NCBI GenBank assembly: GCA_029287875.1
Contig: JARFQH010000083.1
Location: forward strand, 1 to 17,427
Source of the DNA: Desulfobacteraceae bacterium
Lineage (GTDB): Bacteria; Desulfobacterota; Desulfobacteria; Desulfobacterales; SG8-13
Direction: 5' to 3'
DNA length: 17,427 nt
The notes below the pieces were generated by a model. That model worked only from the letters and a program-made list of their open reading frames with translations. It searched no databases and had not been told where the DNA came from. Below are positions 1 through 8,252 of the stretch, in pieces. A program made the position numbers and the translations under genes. Every line of letters begins with the position of its first letter. Position 1 is the first letter of the stretch.

Positions 1-77
1 GACAAGCAAGAGGTGGAATAATTTTTTGCCGGGGCCCTCATCATTATCAGGCAGAGGCAGGACCCATCGGATCGGGG

Positions 78-1049
78 TCAACCGGAAGGCATCGAAAGGC
101 GGCGCAGATGAACGATCAGTTGATCCATGTCTTGCGGGAGCGGGGCTTCAAAAACAACCGGTACCAGACGACTCGGGTGAGTACAGGTCAATCGCCACGC
201 GTGCAACATTTGCCGTTTGACCTGTCGGATGAGCACAAGCGTGGCTGCCGTTGGACCCCGGTTCACCTTGCGGCCGGCGTATACCGGGTCGCCGAGGATG
301 GCATGATTGATGGCGGCACAATGGACACGGGCCTGATGGGTTCGACCGGTTTTCAAATTCAATTCGACCAGCGTCAGGCCTTTGAACCGTTCGCGCACTT
401 CCCAGCGGGTTTCGGCCATACGAGGTTTGCGGCTGCTGATCGACATGCGCTTGCGGTCCACCGGATGCCGGCCGATCGGAAGCTCAATCACGCCGCTGTC
501 GCCGGCCATCTCTCCGAAGACGACGGCAAGGTAGATTTTGCGAATGCTGCGAGCGGCAAATTGACCCGCAAGATGGGCATGCGCGGCCGCGTTTTTGGCG
601 ACAACGAGTATGCCGGAGGTGTCTTTGTCCAGACGGTGAACGATGCCCGGCCGCAACTCGCCGCCGATGGGCCCGATGGTCGGACAGTGATACAGCAGGG
701 CATTGACCAGAGTGCCGGACGCGTGGCCGGGGGCCGGGTGAACGACCACCCCGGCAGGCTTGTTGAGGACGATCAAATCGTCATCTTCGTGGAGAATATC
801 CAGGGCCAGCGGCTCCGGTGTCACCACCGAGTCAGCCGGCGGCGGTATACGACCGGTGATCTCATCACTCGCCCGCAGCCGGTAACCGGGCTTTTTAGAC
901 AGGCCGTTGACCGTAATCTGGCCGTGCTGAATCAAGACTGCCGCCTGAGAGCGCGTCAAGGCGGATACACGCGAGGCAACCAACAGATCGAGGCGCGTCC
1001 CCGCATCGACGGGATCGACAACGATGTGAAAAACACCGGTGGAGGGCAT
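78..1049 (-). CDS. rluD: 23S rRNA pseudouridine synthase, RluD/RluA family
   Basis: This enzyme isomerises specific uridines to pseudouridine in rRNA. The 323-residue protein has an N-terminal S4 RNA-binding domain (about residues 19-65) and then the RluA-type catalytic domain. The signature HRLDKDTSG is present, with the catalytic Asp at about residue 141. The length fits RluD (about 326). Other RluA-family members share the fold, so the exact target uridines are inferred from length and the S4 domain. The ATG start lies 14 bases after the carD stop, so the two are probably co-transcribed. No good Shine-Dalgarno sequence is visible in front of it, which suggests translational coupling. Confidence 0.9.
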   Translation of the reverse strand: MPSTGVFHIVVDPVDAGTRLDLLVASRVSALTRSQAAVLIQHGQITVNGLSKKPGYRLRASDEITGRIPPPADSVVTPEPLALDILHEDDDLIVLNKPAGVVVHPAPGHASGTLVNALLYHCPTIGPIGGELRPGIVHRLDKDTSGILVVAKNAAAHAHLAGQFAARSIRKIYLAVVFGEMAGDSGVIELPIGRHPVDRKRMSISSRKPRMAETRWEVRERFKGLTLVELNLKTGRTHQARVHCAAINHAILGDPVYAGRKVNRGPTAATLVLIRQVKRQMLHAWRLTCTHPSRLVPVVFEAPLPQDMDQLIVHLRRLSMPSG

Positions 1050-1063
1050 GTTGAGTGGAAAAC

Positions 1064-1633
1064 TTAGAGGCTGGAATCCTGGGCTTCGTCCGGCGTGAAA
1101 AACGATTCGATTTCGGAGATGATGGTCTCTTCGTCGGTCTTCCTGGCCGTTGACAGTTCTTTGACGAGCAAAACCTGAGCCGTGTCGTATAGCTTGCGCT
1201 CACCGAAAGACAGGTCCTTTGTCAATTTCAACAGCGAAAGATCCCGAAAAACCTCGGCCACATCATAAAGAGAGCCGGTTTTGATCTTGTCCATGTATTC
1301 ACGGTAACGCCGGTTCCAGGTCTGGTTGTCGTTCAGGGTTTCCTTTTTGGCCTTCATCACCTCGTAGACTTTGGGAATTTCCTTTTTATCGATAATGTCT
1401 CTCAAACCAACCGAATCGACATTGCGAATGGGAATCATGATCAGCATGTTGTTTTCGAGAACCTTCATCATGTAAAAATCATGCTTTTCTCCGTTGATCA
1501 CGCGACTCTCGATGGCTTCGATCTTCCCAACGCCGTGTGCCGGGTAGACGGCAAGATCGCCGACGCGAAACTCTTTTATTTTCGGTTTCTTCGATTTGGT
1601 TTTCGTCTGCGCGCTCGCTTTTTTACTGCTCAT
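1064..1633 (-). CDS. carD: CarD/CdnL-type transcription regulator (RNAP-binding)
   Basis: CarD/CdnL family proteins bind the RNA polymerase beta subunit and stabilise open complexes, notably at rRNA promoters. The 189-residue protein starts with a Lys/Ser-rich tail (about 20 residues). The CarD_CdnL_TRCF RNAP-interaction module follows (FRVGDLAVYPAHGVGKIEAI at about 22-41), and then a helical C-terminal half. There is no long acidic or HMGA-like C-terminus as in Myxococcus CarD, so it is nearer to CdnL. It has its own candidate promoter about 220 bases upstream and leads into rluD. The ATG start has only a weak ribosome site. Confidence 0.88.
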   Translation of the reverse strand: MSSKKASAQTKTKSKKPKIKEFRVGDLAVYPAHGVGKIEAIESRVINGEKHDFYMMKVLENNMLIMIPIRNVDSVGLRDIIDKKEIPKVYEVMKAKKETLNDNQTWNRRYREYMDKIKTGSLYDVAEVFRDLSLLKLTKDLSFGERKLYDTAQVLLVKELSTARKTDEETIISEIESFFTPDEAQDSSL

Positions 1634-1780
1634 TTATACACCGATAAGAAAAATTTGTGCCCCGCCGATTAAAAATTACCCGCCTGACACCGGTTGATCC
1701 TCTTCATTAAAATAGCGGCAGCAACAAGTACCGCGCTTGCCGGACCCGGACAACACGTCAACCAGCGCCCCGACGAAACC

Positions 1781-1823
1781 TTCGGTTCGCACCGACCGGC
1801 CCTGGGCGCGTAATCGAACCGAA
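1781..1823 (-). other. 9-bp inverted repeat in the carD leader
   Basis: TTCGGTTCG (1781-1789) and CGAACCGAA (1815-1823) are perfect inverted repeats with a 25-base spacer. They lie about 150 bases upstream of the carD ATG and downstream of the candidate promoter, so they would form a hairpin in the 5' untranslated leader. No U-tract follows in the carD direction, so it is not an intrinsic terminator. Function unknown. Confidence 0.5.
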
Positions 1824-1856
1824 CTGAGTGATATTAAATAAAATATTAGCGTTGGT

Positions 1857-1885
1857 TTTATAACACAGCTACGATCAGCAATCAA
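1857..1885 (-). promoter_or_regulatory. Candidate sigma70 promoter for carD-rluD
   Basis: On the minus strand TTGATT (1885-1880), a 17-base spacer and TATAAA (1862-1857) make a good sigma70-like promoter, directly after the U-tract of the hppA terminator. The predicted start of transcription near 1850 would give a leader of about 215 bases before carD. The 340-base gap between hppA and carD is otherwise without a convincing gene. Confidence 0.5.
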
Positions 1886-1930
1886 CAAAAAAAAAGGACC
1901 GGCGCGGTGTGGTCAGGCGCCGATCCTTTT
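1886..1930 (-). terminator. Intrinsic terminator after hppA
   Basis: Read on the minus strand, a 14-base stem (arms 1917-1930 and 1892-1905, with one G-U pair) closes an 11-base loop. It runs straight into a U-tract from the A-run at 1887-1895. It lies about 45 bases beyond the hppA stop and just ahead of the carD promoter, so it marks the end of the upstream transcription unit. Confidence 0.9.
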
Positions 1931-1973
1931 CATCCGTTAACGAGTTAAGACATCAAAAAATCCCGAGTCGCTA

Positions 1974-4022
1974 TCATCCCATTTTAAGCAGAAGCGGAAC
2001 CAGCAACAGGGCCACAACGTTCAGGATCTTGATCATCGGGTTGATGGCCGGCCCGGCGGTATCCTTGTAAGGGTCGCCGACCGTATCACCGGTCACCGCG
2101 GCTTTGTGAGCATCACTGCCCTTGCCGCCCAAGTGGCCGTCTTCGATGTACTTCTTGGCGTTGTCCCAGGCAGCGCCGCCGGTCGTCATGGAAATAGCCA
2201 AGAACAGGCCGGTGACGATGCTGCCGATCAAGAGGCCGCCCAAGGCAATTTTGCCCAAAACCAGTCCGACAACAACCGGCACCACAACCGGCAGAAGGGC
2301 CGGAACGATCATCTCTTTGAGAGCGAACTTGGTGACGATATCGACGCAGGCCGCGTAGTCCGGCTTCCCGGTCCCTTCCATGATGCCCGGAATGTCACGG
2401 AACTGGCGGCGCACCTCGTCCACGACCGCCCCACCGGCTTTGCCGACCGCGCGCATGGAGATGGAAGCAAACAGATACGGCAGCATCCCGCCGAGGAACA
2501 GGCCGATAATGACGTTCACGTTGCTCAGGTCGAACGAGAGTTTCTCACCGCCGCCGTGCAATACGAATTCCTGGGTGTAAGCGGCAAAGAGAACCAGCGC
2601 GGCCAGACCGGCGGAACCAATGGCATAGCCCTTGGTGACGGCCTTGGTGGTGTTTCCGACGGCATCCAGCGGGTCGGTGACGGCCCGCACGCTCTCGTCC
2701 ATACCGGCCATCTCGGCGATGCCGCCCGCGTTGTCGGTGATCGGACCGTAGGCATCAATCGCGATGACCATACCGGTCATCGACAGCATCGACATGGCTG
2801 CCATGGCGATGCCGTAAAGTCCGGCAAAGTAATGGGCGAGCCCGATGCTCAGACAGATGGCCAGAACCGGCAGGGCCGTGGATTCCATGCTGACAGCCAG
2901 GCCGGCGATGATATTGGTACCGTGGCCGGTGGTGGAGGCTTCCGCCACCAGTTTAACCGGCTTGCGGATACCGGTGTAGTATTCCGTGATGATAACGATC
3001 ACGACGGTTAACACCAGGCCGACCAGTGCCGAATAGAAAACCGCCATGGGGGTGATGACCCGCACGCCGGGGATTTCGAGCGTCGGCATCAGCTGTTTGC
3101 AGGCGACGACAAATGCGATCGCCGCCAGAATGGCCGCTCCGAACATCCCTTTGTAGAGAGCGCCCATGATGTATTCGTTGGCGCCCAGACGGACAAAGCC
3201 GACCGCGATGATGGAGGCCACAATGGAAATAGCGCCGAGAACCAGCGGGAATTCGGTGGCGATCAGTTGGTCGGGAAACAGAAGGTTCCCCAGCAGCATG
3301 GCGGCAACCGCCGTGACGGCATAGGTCTCGAACAGGTCGGCCGCCATGCCGGCGCAGTCGCCGACGTTGTCGCCGACGTTGTCGGCGATAACCGCCGGGT
3401 TACGGGGATCGTCTTCGGGAATCCCGGCTTCTACCTTACCCACCAGGTCGGCACCGACATCCGCACCCTTGGTAAAAATACCGCCGCCCAGACGGGCGAA
3501 TATGGAGATCAGGCTGCCGCCGAACCCCAGCGCCACCAGGGCGATGACCGCCTCGCGCACCGGTGTTCCGGTAGCGATCAGGATGGTGTAGAAACCGGCG
3601 ACGGCGGTCAAGGCCAAACCGGCCACGATCATACCGGTAACCGCACCCCCTTTGAACGCCATGGCCAGGCCTTGTTTCAGCCCGCCCCGCGCGGCCTCGG
3701 CCGTGCGGACATTGGCAATGACCGACACCCGCATGCCGATGTAACCGGCGATGAAAGATGCCGTCGCGCCGCAGATAAAACCGATGGCGGTCTTGATGTT
3801 CAGGAAGACGGCAATTAGAATAAATAGGATAATGGCGGCAATGCCCATGCTTTTCAGCTGCCGATTGAGGTAGGCAATTGCGCCGGTTTTAATGGCATTG
3901 GCAATCTCGTTCATCTTTTCGTTGCCCGACGGCGCTTTTTTCACGACGCTCGCGGTGATGATCGAGAAAAGCACACCCGCTAGACCGACTAGCGCACAGA
4001 TCAACGGTAAATTGTAGCTCAT
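1974..4022 (-). CDS. hppA: K+-independent H+-translocating membrane pyrophosphatase
   Basis: This integral membrane pump couples pyrophosphate hydrolysis to proton export. It is about 682 residues, rich in membrane helices. The PPi/Mg site motif DVGADLVGKVE is at about 188-198 and the second acidic motif DNVGDNVGD at about 214-222. The GNTTKAVTKG segment has Lys460 and Thr463. In this family Lys at that position marks the K+-independent class (Ala in K+-dependent pumps), and characterised members of the class pump H+. I chose the ATG at 4022, not the in-frame ATG at 4034, because GGAGG (4032-4028) sits 5 bases before it. It follows pth by 27 bases and ends at a strong terminator. Confidence 0.95.
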   Translation of the reverse strand: MSYNLPLICALVGLAGVLFSIITASVVKKAPSGNEKMNEIANAIKTGAIAYLNRQLKSMGIAAIILFILIAVFLNIKTAIGFICGATASFIAGYIGMRVSVIANVRTAEAARGGLKQGLAMAFKGGAVTGMIVAGLALTAVAGFYTILIATGTPVREAVIALVALGFGGSLISIFARLGGGIFTKGADVGADLVGKVEAGIPEDDPRNPAVIADNVGDNVGDCAGMAADLFETYAVTAVAAMLLGNLLFPDQLIATEFPLVLGAISIVASIIAVGFVRLGANEYIMGALYKGMFGAAILAAIAFVVACKQLMPTLEIPGVRVITPMAVFYSALVGLVLTVVIVIITEYYTGIRKPVKLVAEASTTGHGTNIIAGLAVSMESTALPVLAICLSIGLAHYFAGLYGIAMAAMSMLSMTGMVIAIDAYGPITDNAGGIAEMAGMDESVRAVTDPLDAVGNTTKAVTKGYAIGSAGLAALVLFAAYTQEFVLHGGGEKLSFDLSNVNVIIGLFLGGMLPYLFASISMRAVGKAGGAVVDEVRRQFRDIPGIMEGTGKPDYAACVDIVTKFALKEMIVPALLPVVVPVVVGLVLGKIALGGLLIGSIVTGLFLAISMTTGGAAWDNAKKYIEDGHLGGKGSDAHKAAVTGDTVGDPYKDTAGPAINPMIKILNVVALLLVPLLLKMG

Positions 4023-4049
4023 TCTTTCCTCCATCTAAAATCTGAATGT

Positions 4050-4646
4050 TTAAAGCGAAACCAGAAATTGTTTGTCGTTGAAACGGTTCATTCCGTCCTT
4101 CAGTCCTTTGGTCAGAACGGTCACTACCGCATCCCGCGCCCTGGCAACGATTCGGTCCAGCAAATCCGACTCTTCCATGGAATACTGCCCCAAAACGTGT
4201 CCCGTGACGTCGACCCTTTCCGCCGGACGTCCGATGCCGATGCGCAGGCGGGCAAAATCACCGCCGCCAAAGACGCTCATCAACGATTTCAACCCATTGT
4301 GTCCTCCGTGCCCTCCTTTCTCTTTGATTTTTAAGCGTCCAAAAGATAGATCTACATCGTCATGAATGACCAGCAGACCGCTGTTGGAAATCTTGAAAAA
4401 ATCGGCGAGGCGTCTGACCGGAGGTCCGCTGTTGTTCATAAAGGCCAAGGGCTTGGCCAGGACCACCTCGATTCCCTCGATGCTTCCCCGCCCAAAACGC
4501 GTCTGGAACTTGTTTTTGTCGAATGCAATCTCAAAGCGACGGCTCAACTCCTCGACGACCTTGAAACCGGCGTTGTGCCGGGTATCCCGATATGCGTCTC
4601 CGGGATTGCCTAATCCAACAACCAGCCATGCGCTCGACTCAGGCAT
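4050..4646 (-). CDS. pth: Peptidyl-tRNA hydrolase
   Basis: This cytoplasmic enzyme recycles tRNA by hydrolysing peptidyl-tRNA released by drop-off. At 198 residues it is close to the E. coli protein (194). The N-terminal GLGNPG motif holds Asn14, TRHNAGF holds the catalytic His24, and FMNNSG has Asn71. HDDVD has Asp96 and GHGGHNGL has Asn117. These match the conserved active-site residues of the family. It lies 105 bases after rplY, a common rplY-pth pairing, and 27 bases before hppA. The ribosome site is weak. Confidence 0.96.
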   Translation of the reverse strand: MPESSAWLVVGLGNPGDAYRDTRHNAGFKVVEELSRRFEIAFDKNKFQTRFGRGSIEGIEVVLAKPLAFMNNSGPPVRRLADFFKISNSGLLVIHDDVDLSFGRLKIKEKGGHGGHNGLKSLMSVFGGGDFARLRIGIGRPAERVDVTGHVLGQYSMEESDLLDRIVARARDAVVTVLTKGLKDGMNRFNDKQFLVSL

Positions 4647-4751
4647 CCGGGCCGTTCAGTCCACCCGAATACCGCTTTTCCTGAAACGCCGGATCGCCAA
4701 TTCCGGCCCTGCGTGAGCCCTTTGTATGAATTCTCCGGCCCCACATAGCTG

Positions 4752-5408
4752 TCACTCTTCTTCGCTGGATTCAGGCGCTGCTTCTTCTTCCTCGGCCGCT
4801 TCGCCTTCTTCTGCTTCTGCTTCTGCTTCTACTTCCGGCTCTTCCTCGGCCACACTGGTAATCGTCACGACGGTAAAGTTCGTTTCGGGCGAAATCTCGA
4901 CGCCCTCCGGCAGCTGAATTTCATCAACGTGAATCGCGTCCCCGATGTCCAGGTTGCTGATATCGAGCGCGATCGATTCCGGAATTTCACCCGGAAGGCA
5001 TAAAACCTCGAGCTCCCGACGAACAATCTGCACGATACCGCCGCGTTCTTCACCAATCGATTTTCCGTGAACCACCACCTGTACGTTCACCCATATTTTC
5101 CGGGTCATGCTGATCTCATAGAAATCAGCATGAATGAGGCTGTTCGTAACCGGATGGGCCTGGAGTTCTTTGATCATCACCGATTTAGGCGGGGCGTCGC
5201 CGTTATCTATGACCAGGTTCAACACCATCTGGTTGATGTTGTGGTTCTTCAGCACCTGCTCGAATTCGTGTATGTTCACCGATAGCAGCGTCGCATCGGT
5301 GTCGGGGCCGTAAAGCACAGCCGGTATCCGACCGTTACGGCGCAGCACACGGGCCGGTCCGTTTCCGGTGGTCTTGCGGATTGTTGCCGTTAATTGATGT
5401 TGTTCCAA
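4752..5408 (-). CDS. rplY: 50S ribosomal protein L25, long CTC/TL5 form
   Basis: This protein binds 5S rRNA in the large subunit. The 218-residue form has the L25 beta-barrel (about 1-92) and the extra CTC/TL5 C-terminal domain (about 93-190). A very acidic Glu/Ala tail of about 30 residues follows, partly encoded by a hexanucleotide repeat. The start is a TTG at 5408-5406. No ATG or GTG fits the conserved N-terminus, and AAGGAGG lies about 10 bases upstream of the TTG. It follows prs by 31 bases, in the classic prs-rplY-pth order, so it is probably co-transcribed with them. Confidence 0.95.
   Translation of the reverse strand: MEQHQLTATIRKTTGNGPARVLRRNGRIPAVLYGPDTDATLLSVNIHEFEQVLKNHNINQMVLNLVIDNGDAPPKSVMIKELQAHPVTNSLIHADFYEISMTRKIWVNVQVVVHGKSIGEERGGIVQIVRRELEVLCLPGEIPESIALDISNLDIGDAIHVDEIQLPEGVEISPETNFTVVTITSVAEEEPEVEAEAEAEEGEAAEEEEAAPESSEEE
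4809..4830. repeat. Tandem hexanucleotide repeat in the rplY tail
   Basis: TTCTGC is repeated about 3.7 times on the plus strand. Read as rplY it encodes alternating Glu and Ala in the acidic tail. A change of one unit would keep the frame and add or remove two residues. Confidence 0.75.
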
Positions 5409-5439
5409 ATCTTGGGTTCCTCCTTATAATAACCGCAGC

Positions 5440-6378
5440 CTAAATGAACAGGGATGAAACCGATTCGCCGTTGTGGCTGCGGATGATGGCTTCACCGACC
5501 AACGCTGAAATGGTCAACACCCTGATTTTAGGACAGTTTGCAGCATTGGGTTTGAGCGGGATCGTGTCCGTGACGGCCAGACTTTTCAGGCATGAGGCGT
5601 CGATCCGCTCGATCGCCGGTCCTGAGAGCACCGGATGGGCACAGCTCGCGTGCACCTCTTTGGCACCGGCGTTCTTGACCGCAGTAGCAGCCTCCGTCAA
5701 CGTTCCGGCGGTATCGACCATGTCATCGAGAATCACGGCCACCTTGTTGCGGACGTCGCCCACGACAGCCATCGCCTGAGCCTTGTTGGGTGCTGAGCGC
5801 CGCTTGTCGATGATGGCAAGATCGGCATCGAGGCGCTTGGCAAAGGCTCGGGCGCGTTCGACTCCGCCGGCATCCGGTGAAATAATGACGATATTGTCTT
5901 GGAAATTCGATTTGATGTATTCGATCAGGACCGGCGCCGCGAAGAGATTGTCTACCGGAATATTGAAAAATCCCTGGATTTGCCCGGCGTGCAGGTCAAG
6001 AGTGATGACTCTTTTCGTGCCGGCGACTGTCAGCAGATCCGCTACCAGTTTGGCACTGATCGGTACCCGTGGAGCGACTTTCTTATCCTGGCGGGAATAC
6101 CCGTAATACGGCAAAACGGCCGTGATCCTTTTGGCCGAAGAACGGTTGCAGGCATCGATCATCAACAGCAATTCGACGAGGTTATCGTTGACCGGAGAGC
6201 AGGTGGACTGAATGATATAAACGTCTTTTAGCCGGATGTTTTCGTCGATTTCTATCTGTATCTCGCCATCGCTGAAAGTCTTCACCTTGGCACCGCCAAG
6301 CGGCTGGTCGAGATACTGGCAGACCTTTTGTGAAAGGTCGGGGTTGGAATTTCCGCTGAATATAACCAAATCTTTCAT
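5440..6378 (-). CDS. prs: Ribose-phosphate pyrophosphokinase (PRPP synthetase)
   Basis: The enzyme makes PRPP from ribose 5-phosphate and ATP for nucleotide, His and Trp synthesis. The 312-residue length matches class I Prs. Seen are SDGEIQIEI near residue 36, the RQDKK loop that contacts ATP, DLHAGQIQGFF at about 128-138, and the PRPP-binding loop DDMVDTAGT at about 218-226. I chose the ATG at 6378 (MKDLVIFSGN), which fits the family start. The frame stays open up to a GTG at 6432, but the extra 18 residues are not family-like. It lies between tRNA-Gln (105 bases upstream) and rplY (31 bases downstream). Confidence 0.95.
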   Translation of the reverse strand: MKDLVIFSGNSNPDLSQKVCQYLDQPLGGAKVKTFSDGEIQIEIDENIRLKDVYIIQSTCSPVNDNLVELLLMIDACNRSSAKRITAVLPYYGYSRQDKKVAPRVPISAKLVADLLTVAGTKRVITLDLHAGQIQGFFNIPVDNLFAAPVLIEYIKSNFQDNIVIISPDAGGVERARAFAKRLDADLAIIDKRRSAPNKAQAMAVVGDVRNKVAVILDDMVDTAGTLTEAATAVKNAGAKEVHASCAHPVLSGPAIERIDASCLKSLAVTDTIPLKPNAANCPKIRVLTISALVGEAIIRSHNGESVSSLFI

Positions 6379-6483
6379 TACCGCTACCGTTTGTTTGTAT
6401 TTAAGTTTTCCAGCTGAAAGGATCGCCGACACGGCGCCGTACGAAAGCGCACATCCGCATCATTAGCCGAAACGAAAGGCTTT

Positions 6484-6558
6484 TGGCTGGGGCGGGAGGA
6501 TTCGAACCTCCGAATGCAGGAACCAAAGTCCTGTGTCTTACCGCTTGACGACGCCCCA
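6484..6558 (-). tRNA. tRNA-Gln (anticodon UUG)
   Basis: A 75-base cloverleaf can be folded. It has a 7-bp acceptor stem (UGGGGCG with CGCCCCA), a 3-bp D stem and a 5-bp anticodon stem (CAGGA/UCCUG). The loop CUUUGGU gives anticodon UUG. The T arm is GGAGG-UUCGAAU-CCUCC, with discriminator G and an encoded CCA. The weak U-A first pair is typical of tRNA-Gln. It sits between ispE (65 bases upstream) and prs on the same strand, an arrangement known from many bacteria, so it is probably cut from a polycistronic transcript. Confidence 0.97.
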
Positions 6559-6623
6559 AAAATTAAAAAAACGATGCCGCGGCTGGAATCGGAAGATCTC
6601 TCCGAAGGCTTCCGGTATCACCG

Positions 6624-7502
6624 TTACGGAGAACCGGCGTCCGCATCGACGATGAGCTGGGTAAGAAAAAACGACCCCTCGGTTATTCCTTCGAGGCTCT
6701 GCAACGCGCGGCGGGCCATCCCGTCGTCGGCGAAAAGCGCAAACACGGTCGAACCGCTGCCTGACATCGATACACCGAGCGCCCCGCGTCCGTCGAGGGC
6801 TTCTTTGGCTGCCTTTACCTGCGGATACCGGTTGAGCGTCACAGTTTCAAGGTCATTGCATAAATGCAATGCCGCATCAAATGGACGCTGTTTCAAAACG
6901 AAGTCTTTAAGTTTTTTTTTACAGTTTGTCAATCCTAAATCCAGATTTTTATAAACCTCCGCAGTCGATACGTTGACAACGGGATAAAACAACAAAACCC
7001 TGTATGGCGGCAATTTGCGATACGGTTCCAGTCGCTCGCCAATGCCGGTCGCCAGAGCCGGATGCCCGAAGATGAAAAAGGGGACGTCCGCACCGACTTC
7101 GCGTCCCATCTCCATTAATTCCGCCAGTTGGAAAGGGTATCCCAGCAACCGGTTCAGGCCTCGGAAGACCGCGGCCGCATCACTGCTGCCGCCGCCCAAT
7201 CCGGCACCCACCGGGATCTGTTTTTCAATAGTGATCTTAACGCCGGTCAGAGGCGGATGGCGGCTTTTTGGCAGATTTCGGAAAAATATTTCGGCGGCGC
7301 GGTGGGTGGTATTGGTCGTGTCGGCGGGAACTGCCGGGTCTGTGCAGGTGACCCGGATACGCGCGCCGGTGGGATCGAGCCGGATGCGGTCGGCCAGCCC
7401 CAGCGGGCACATCAAGGTGAACAACTCGTGGTAACCGTCCGGTCGTTTACCGGTAACCTGCAGAAATAAATTTATCTTGGCCGGGGCGTTGATTTGAATC
7501 AT
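6624..7502 (-). CDS. ispE: 4-diphosphocytidyl-2-C-methyl-D-erythritol kinase
   Basis: This GHMP kinase phosphorylates CDP-methylerythritol in the MEP route to isoprenoid precursors. At 292 residues it is of normal length. The N-terminal APAKINLFL has Lys9. The ATP loop PVGAGLGGGSSDAAA is at about 97-111. GADVPFF holds Asp139, and the C-terminal GVSMSGSGSTVF is the third GHMP motif. Lys9 and Asp139 correspond to the catalytic Lys/Asp pair known from E. coli IspE. It follows the DUF1844 gene by 82 bases and precedes tRNA-Gln. The ribosome site is weak. Confidence 0.96.
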   Translation of the reverse strand: MIQINAPAKINLFLQVTGKRPDGYHELFTLMCPLGLADRIRLDPTGARIRVTCTDPAVPADTTNTTHRAAEIFFRNLPKSRHPPLTGVKITIEKQIPVGAGLGGGSSDAAAVFRGLNRLLGYPFQLAELMEMGREVGADVPFFIFGHPALATGIGERLEPYRKLPPYRVLLFYPVVNVSTAEVYKNLDLGLTNCKKKLKDFVLKQRPFDAALHLCNDLETVTLNRYPQVKAAKEALDGRGALGVSMSGSGSTVFALFADDGMARRALQSLEGITEGSFFLTQLIVDADAGSP

Positions 7503-7584
7503 GGGACCCGTTTTCCCTCACCACACGCCCGGCAAAGTGCGCGGCATGGACGCAGCACTTTTTAGTCGGGGACGTATCGGCCCT

Positions 7585-8010
7585 TTAGGCTTGTTCTCTG
7601 ACGAAGGCGATTCGCAAGTCATAGAGGATATTCTTGAGCATATTTGCCTCTTCTTTCGTCAGGTTGCCGCGCGTTTTTTCCTCCAGCATGCTGAGGATAT
7701 CGATCGTTTGTTTGGCCATCGGCAGGTTCTTGGACGGCCGACCGGTCTCCGGGTCTTCTATGGCGCCGAGATGCATTAGCGCAGATGCATTCAACGAGAG
7801 GATAAACGTCGGAAAGTTGACCTCCGGCAACGGCATATCTTCGAACCGATTATCATCTGCCCCGGCTGCCGGTTCCGACCGGGGCGGGGTTTCGGTTTCA
7901 TTCTTGATGGCACTGTCTTCAGGTTTTACTTCCTTTTCCGGTTTTTCGCTTTCTCCGCCGGAAAACATCCGGCGGTCTTTCACGCTGAATCCTTTTTCTT
8001 CGTCCGACAT
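7585..8010 (-). CDS. DUF1844 family protein
   Basis: This 141-residue cytoplasmic protein of unknown function has no signal peptide. Residues 1-60 are charged and Pro/Glu-rich, probably disordered. The C-terminal part (about 62-138) has the DUF1844 pattern: LPEVNFPTFILSLNASALMH, then DPETGRPSKNLPMAKQTIDI, then helices with EEKTRGNLTKEEA. The start at 8010 is supported by AGGAGGT about 5 bases upstream; the frame is open to 8115 but without family-like sequence. Proteins of this family are frequent in Deltaproteobacteria, often beside ispE or tRNA-modification genes. Its location at the head of the ispE run suggests co-transcription, not a function. Confidence 0.85.
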   Translation of the reverse strand: MSDEEKGFSVKDRRMFSGGESEKPEKEVKPEDSAIKNETETPPRSEPAAGADDNRFEDMPLPEVNFPTFILSLNASALMHLGAIEDPETGRPSKNLPMAKQTIDILSMLEEKTRGNLTKEEANMLKNILYDLRIAFVREQA

Positions 8011-8058
8011 ATCTGACCTCCTGTAAATTTCCGGCCGAACATCGTTTCTATAGACTTT

Positions 8059-8087
8059 ACAATAAGATGTCTTGGCCGTTCTTTCAA
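8059..8087 (-). promoter_or_regulatory. Candidate sigma70 promoter for DUF1844-ispE run
   Basis: On the minus strand TTGAAA (8087-8082), a 17-base spacer and TATTGT (8064-8059) form a moderate sigma70-like promoter, about 50 bases before the DUF1844 start and after the serA terminator candidate. An overlapping alternative -10, TATAGA (8052-8047), is also possible. Confidence 0.35.
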
Positions 8088-8120
8088 CCTGGCACCGACA
8101 TAAATGTCGCCTCAAGATAT

Positions 8121-8155
8121 AAAAAAGTCTTGTGGCCGATCAGCGCTGTTCGGCC
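8121..8155 (-). terminator. Candidate intrinsic terminator after serA
   Basis: On the minus strand GGCCGA (8155-8150) and TCGGCC (8139-8134) form a 6-bp stem. The 10-base loop itself contains the palindrome AGCGCT. Seven bases later comes a run of six U. The stem is short and the U-run not adjacent, so this is moderate evidence. It lies about 95 bases past the serA stop. Confidence 0.4.
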
Positions 8156-8252
8156 CTGCCATGTCGGGATTGCACGGAAAAAAGTCCGTCTATGAATCGA
8201 ACGCCTGGCGTGCTTCTCCCGGGCACCGGCGCTCATCTGCTCGTCCTATCGG

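Noticed and set aside
1..44. ATG ATG start of a possible next gene after rluD (minus strand)
   Set aside because: Only 14 codons are visible, with no ribosome site and no match to the polyphenol oxidase (YfiH) often found after rluD.
108..1067. Plus-strand open frame of 319 codons
   Set aside because: It lies antisense to rluD, is Arg/Asp/Gly-rich without recognisable motifs, and is a by-product of the GC-rich codon use of the real gene.
1676..1888. 70-codon minus-strand open frame between hppA and carD
   Set aside because: It overlaps the hppA terminator and the carD promoter, has no ribosome site and no family resemblance.
2106..3011. Plus-strand open frame of 301 codons
   Set aside because: It is antisense to hppA, whose motifs are unmistakable; the composition is that of a shadow frame.
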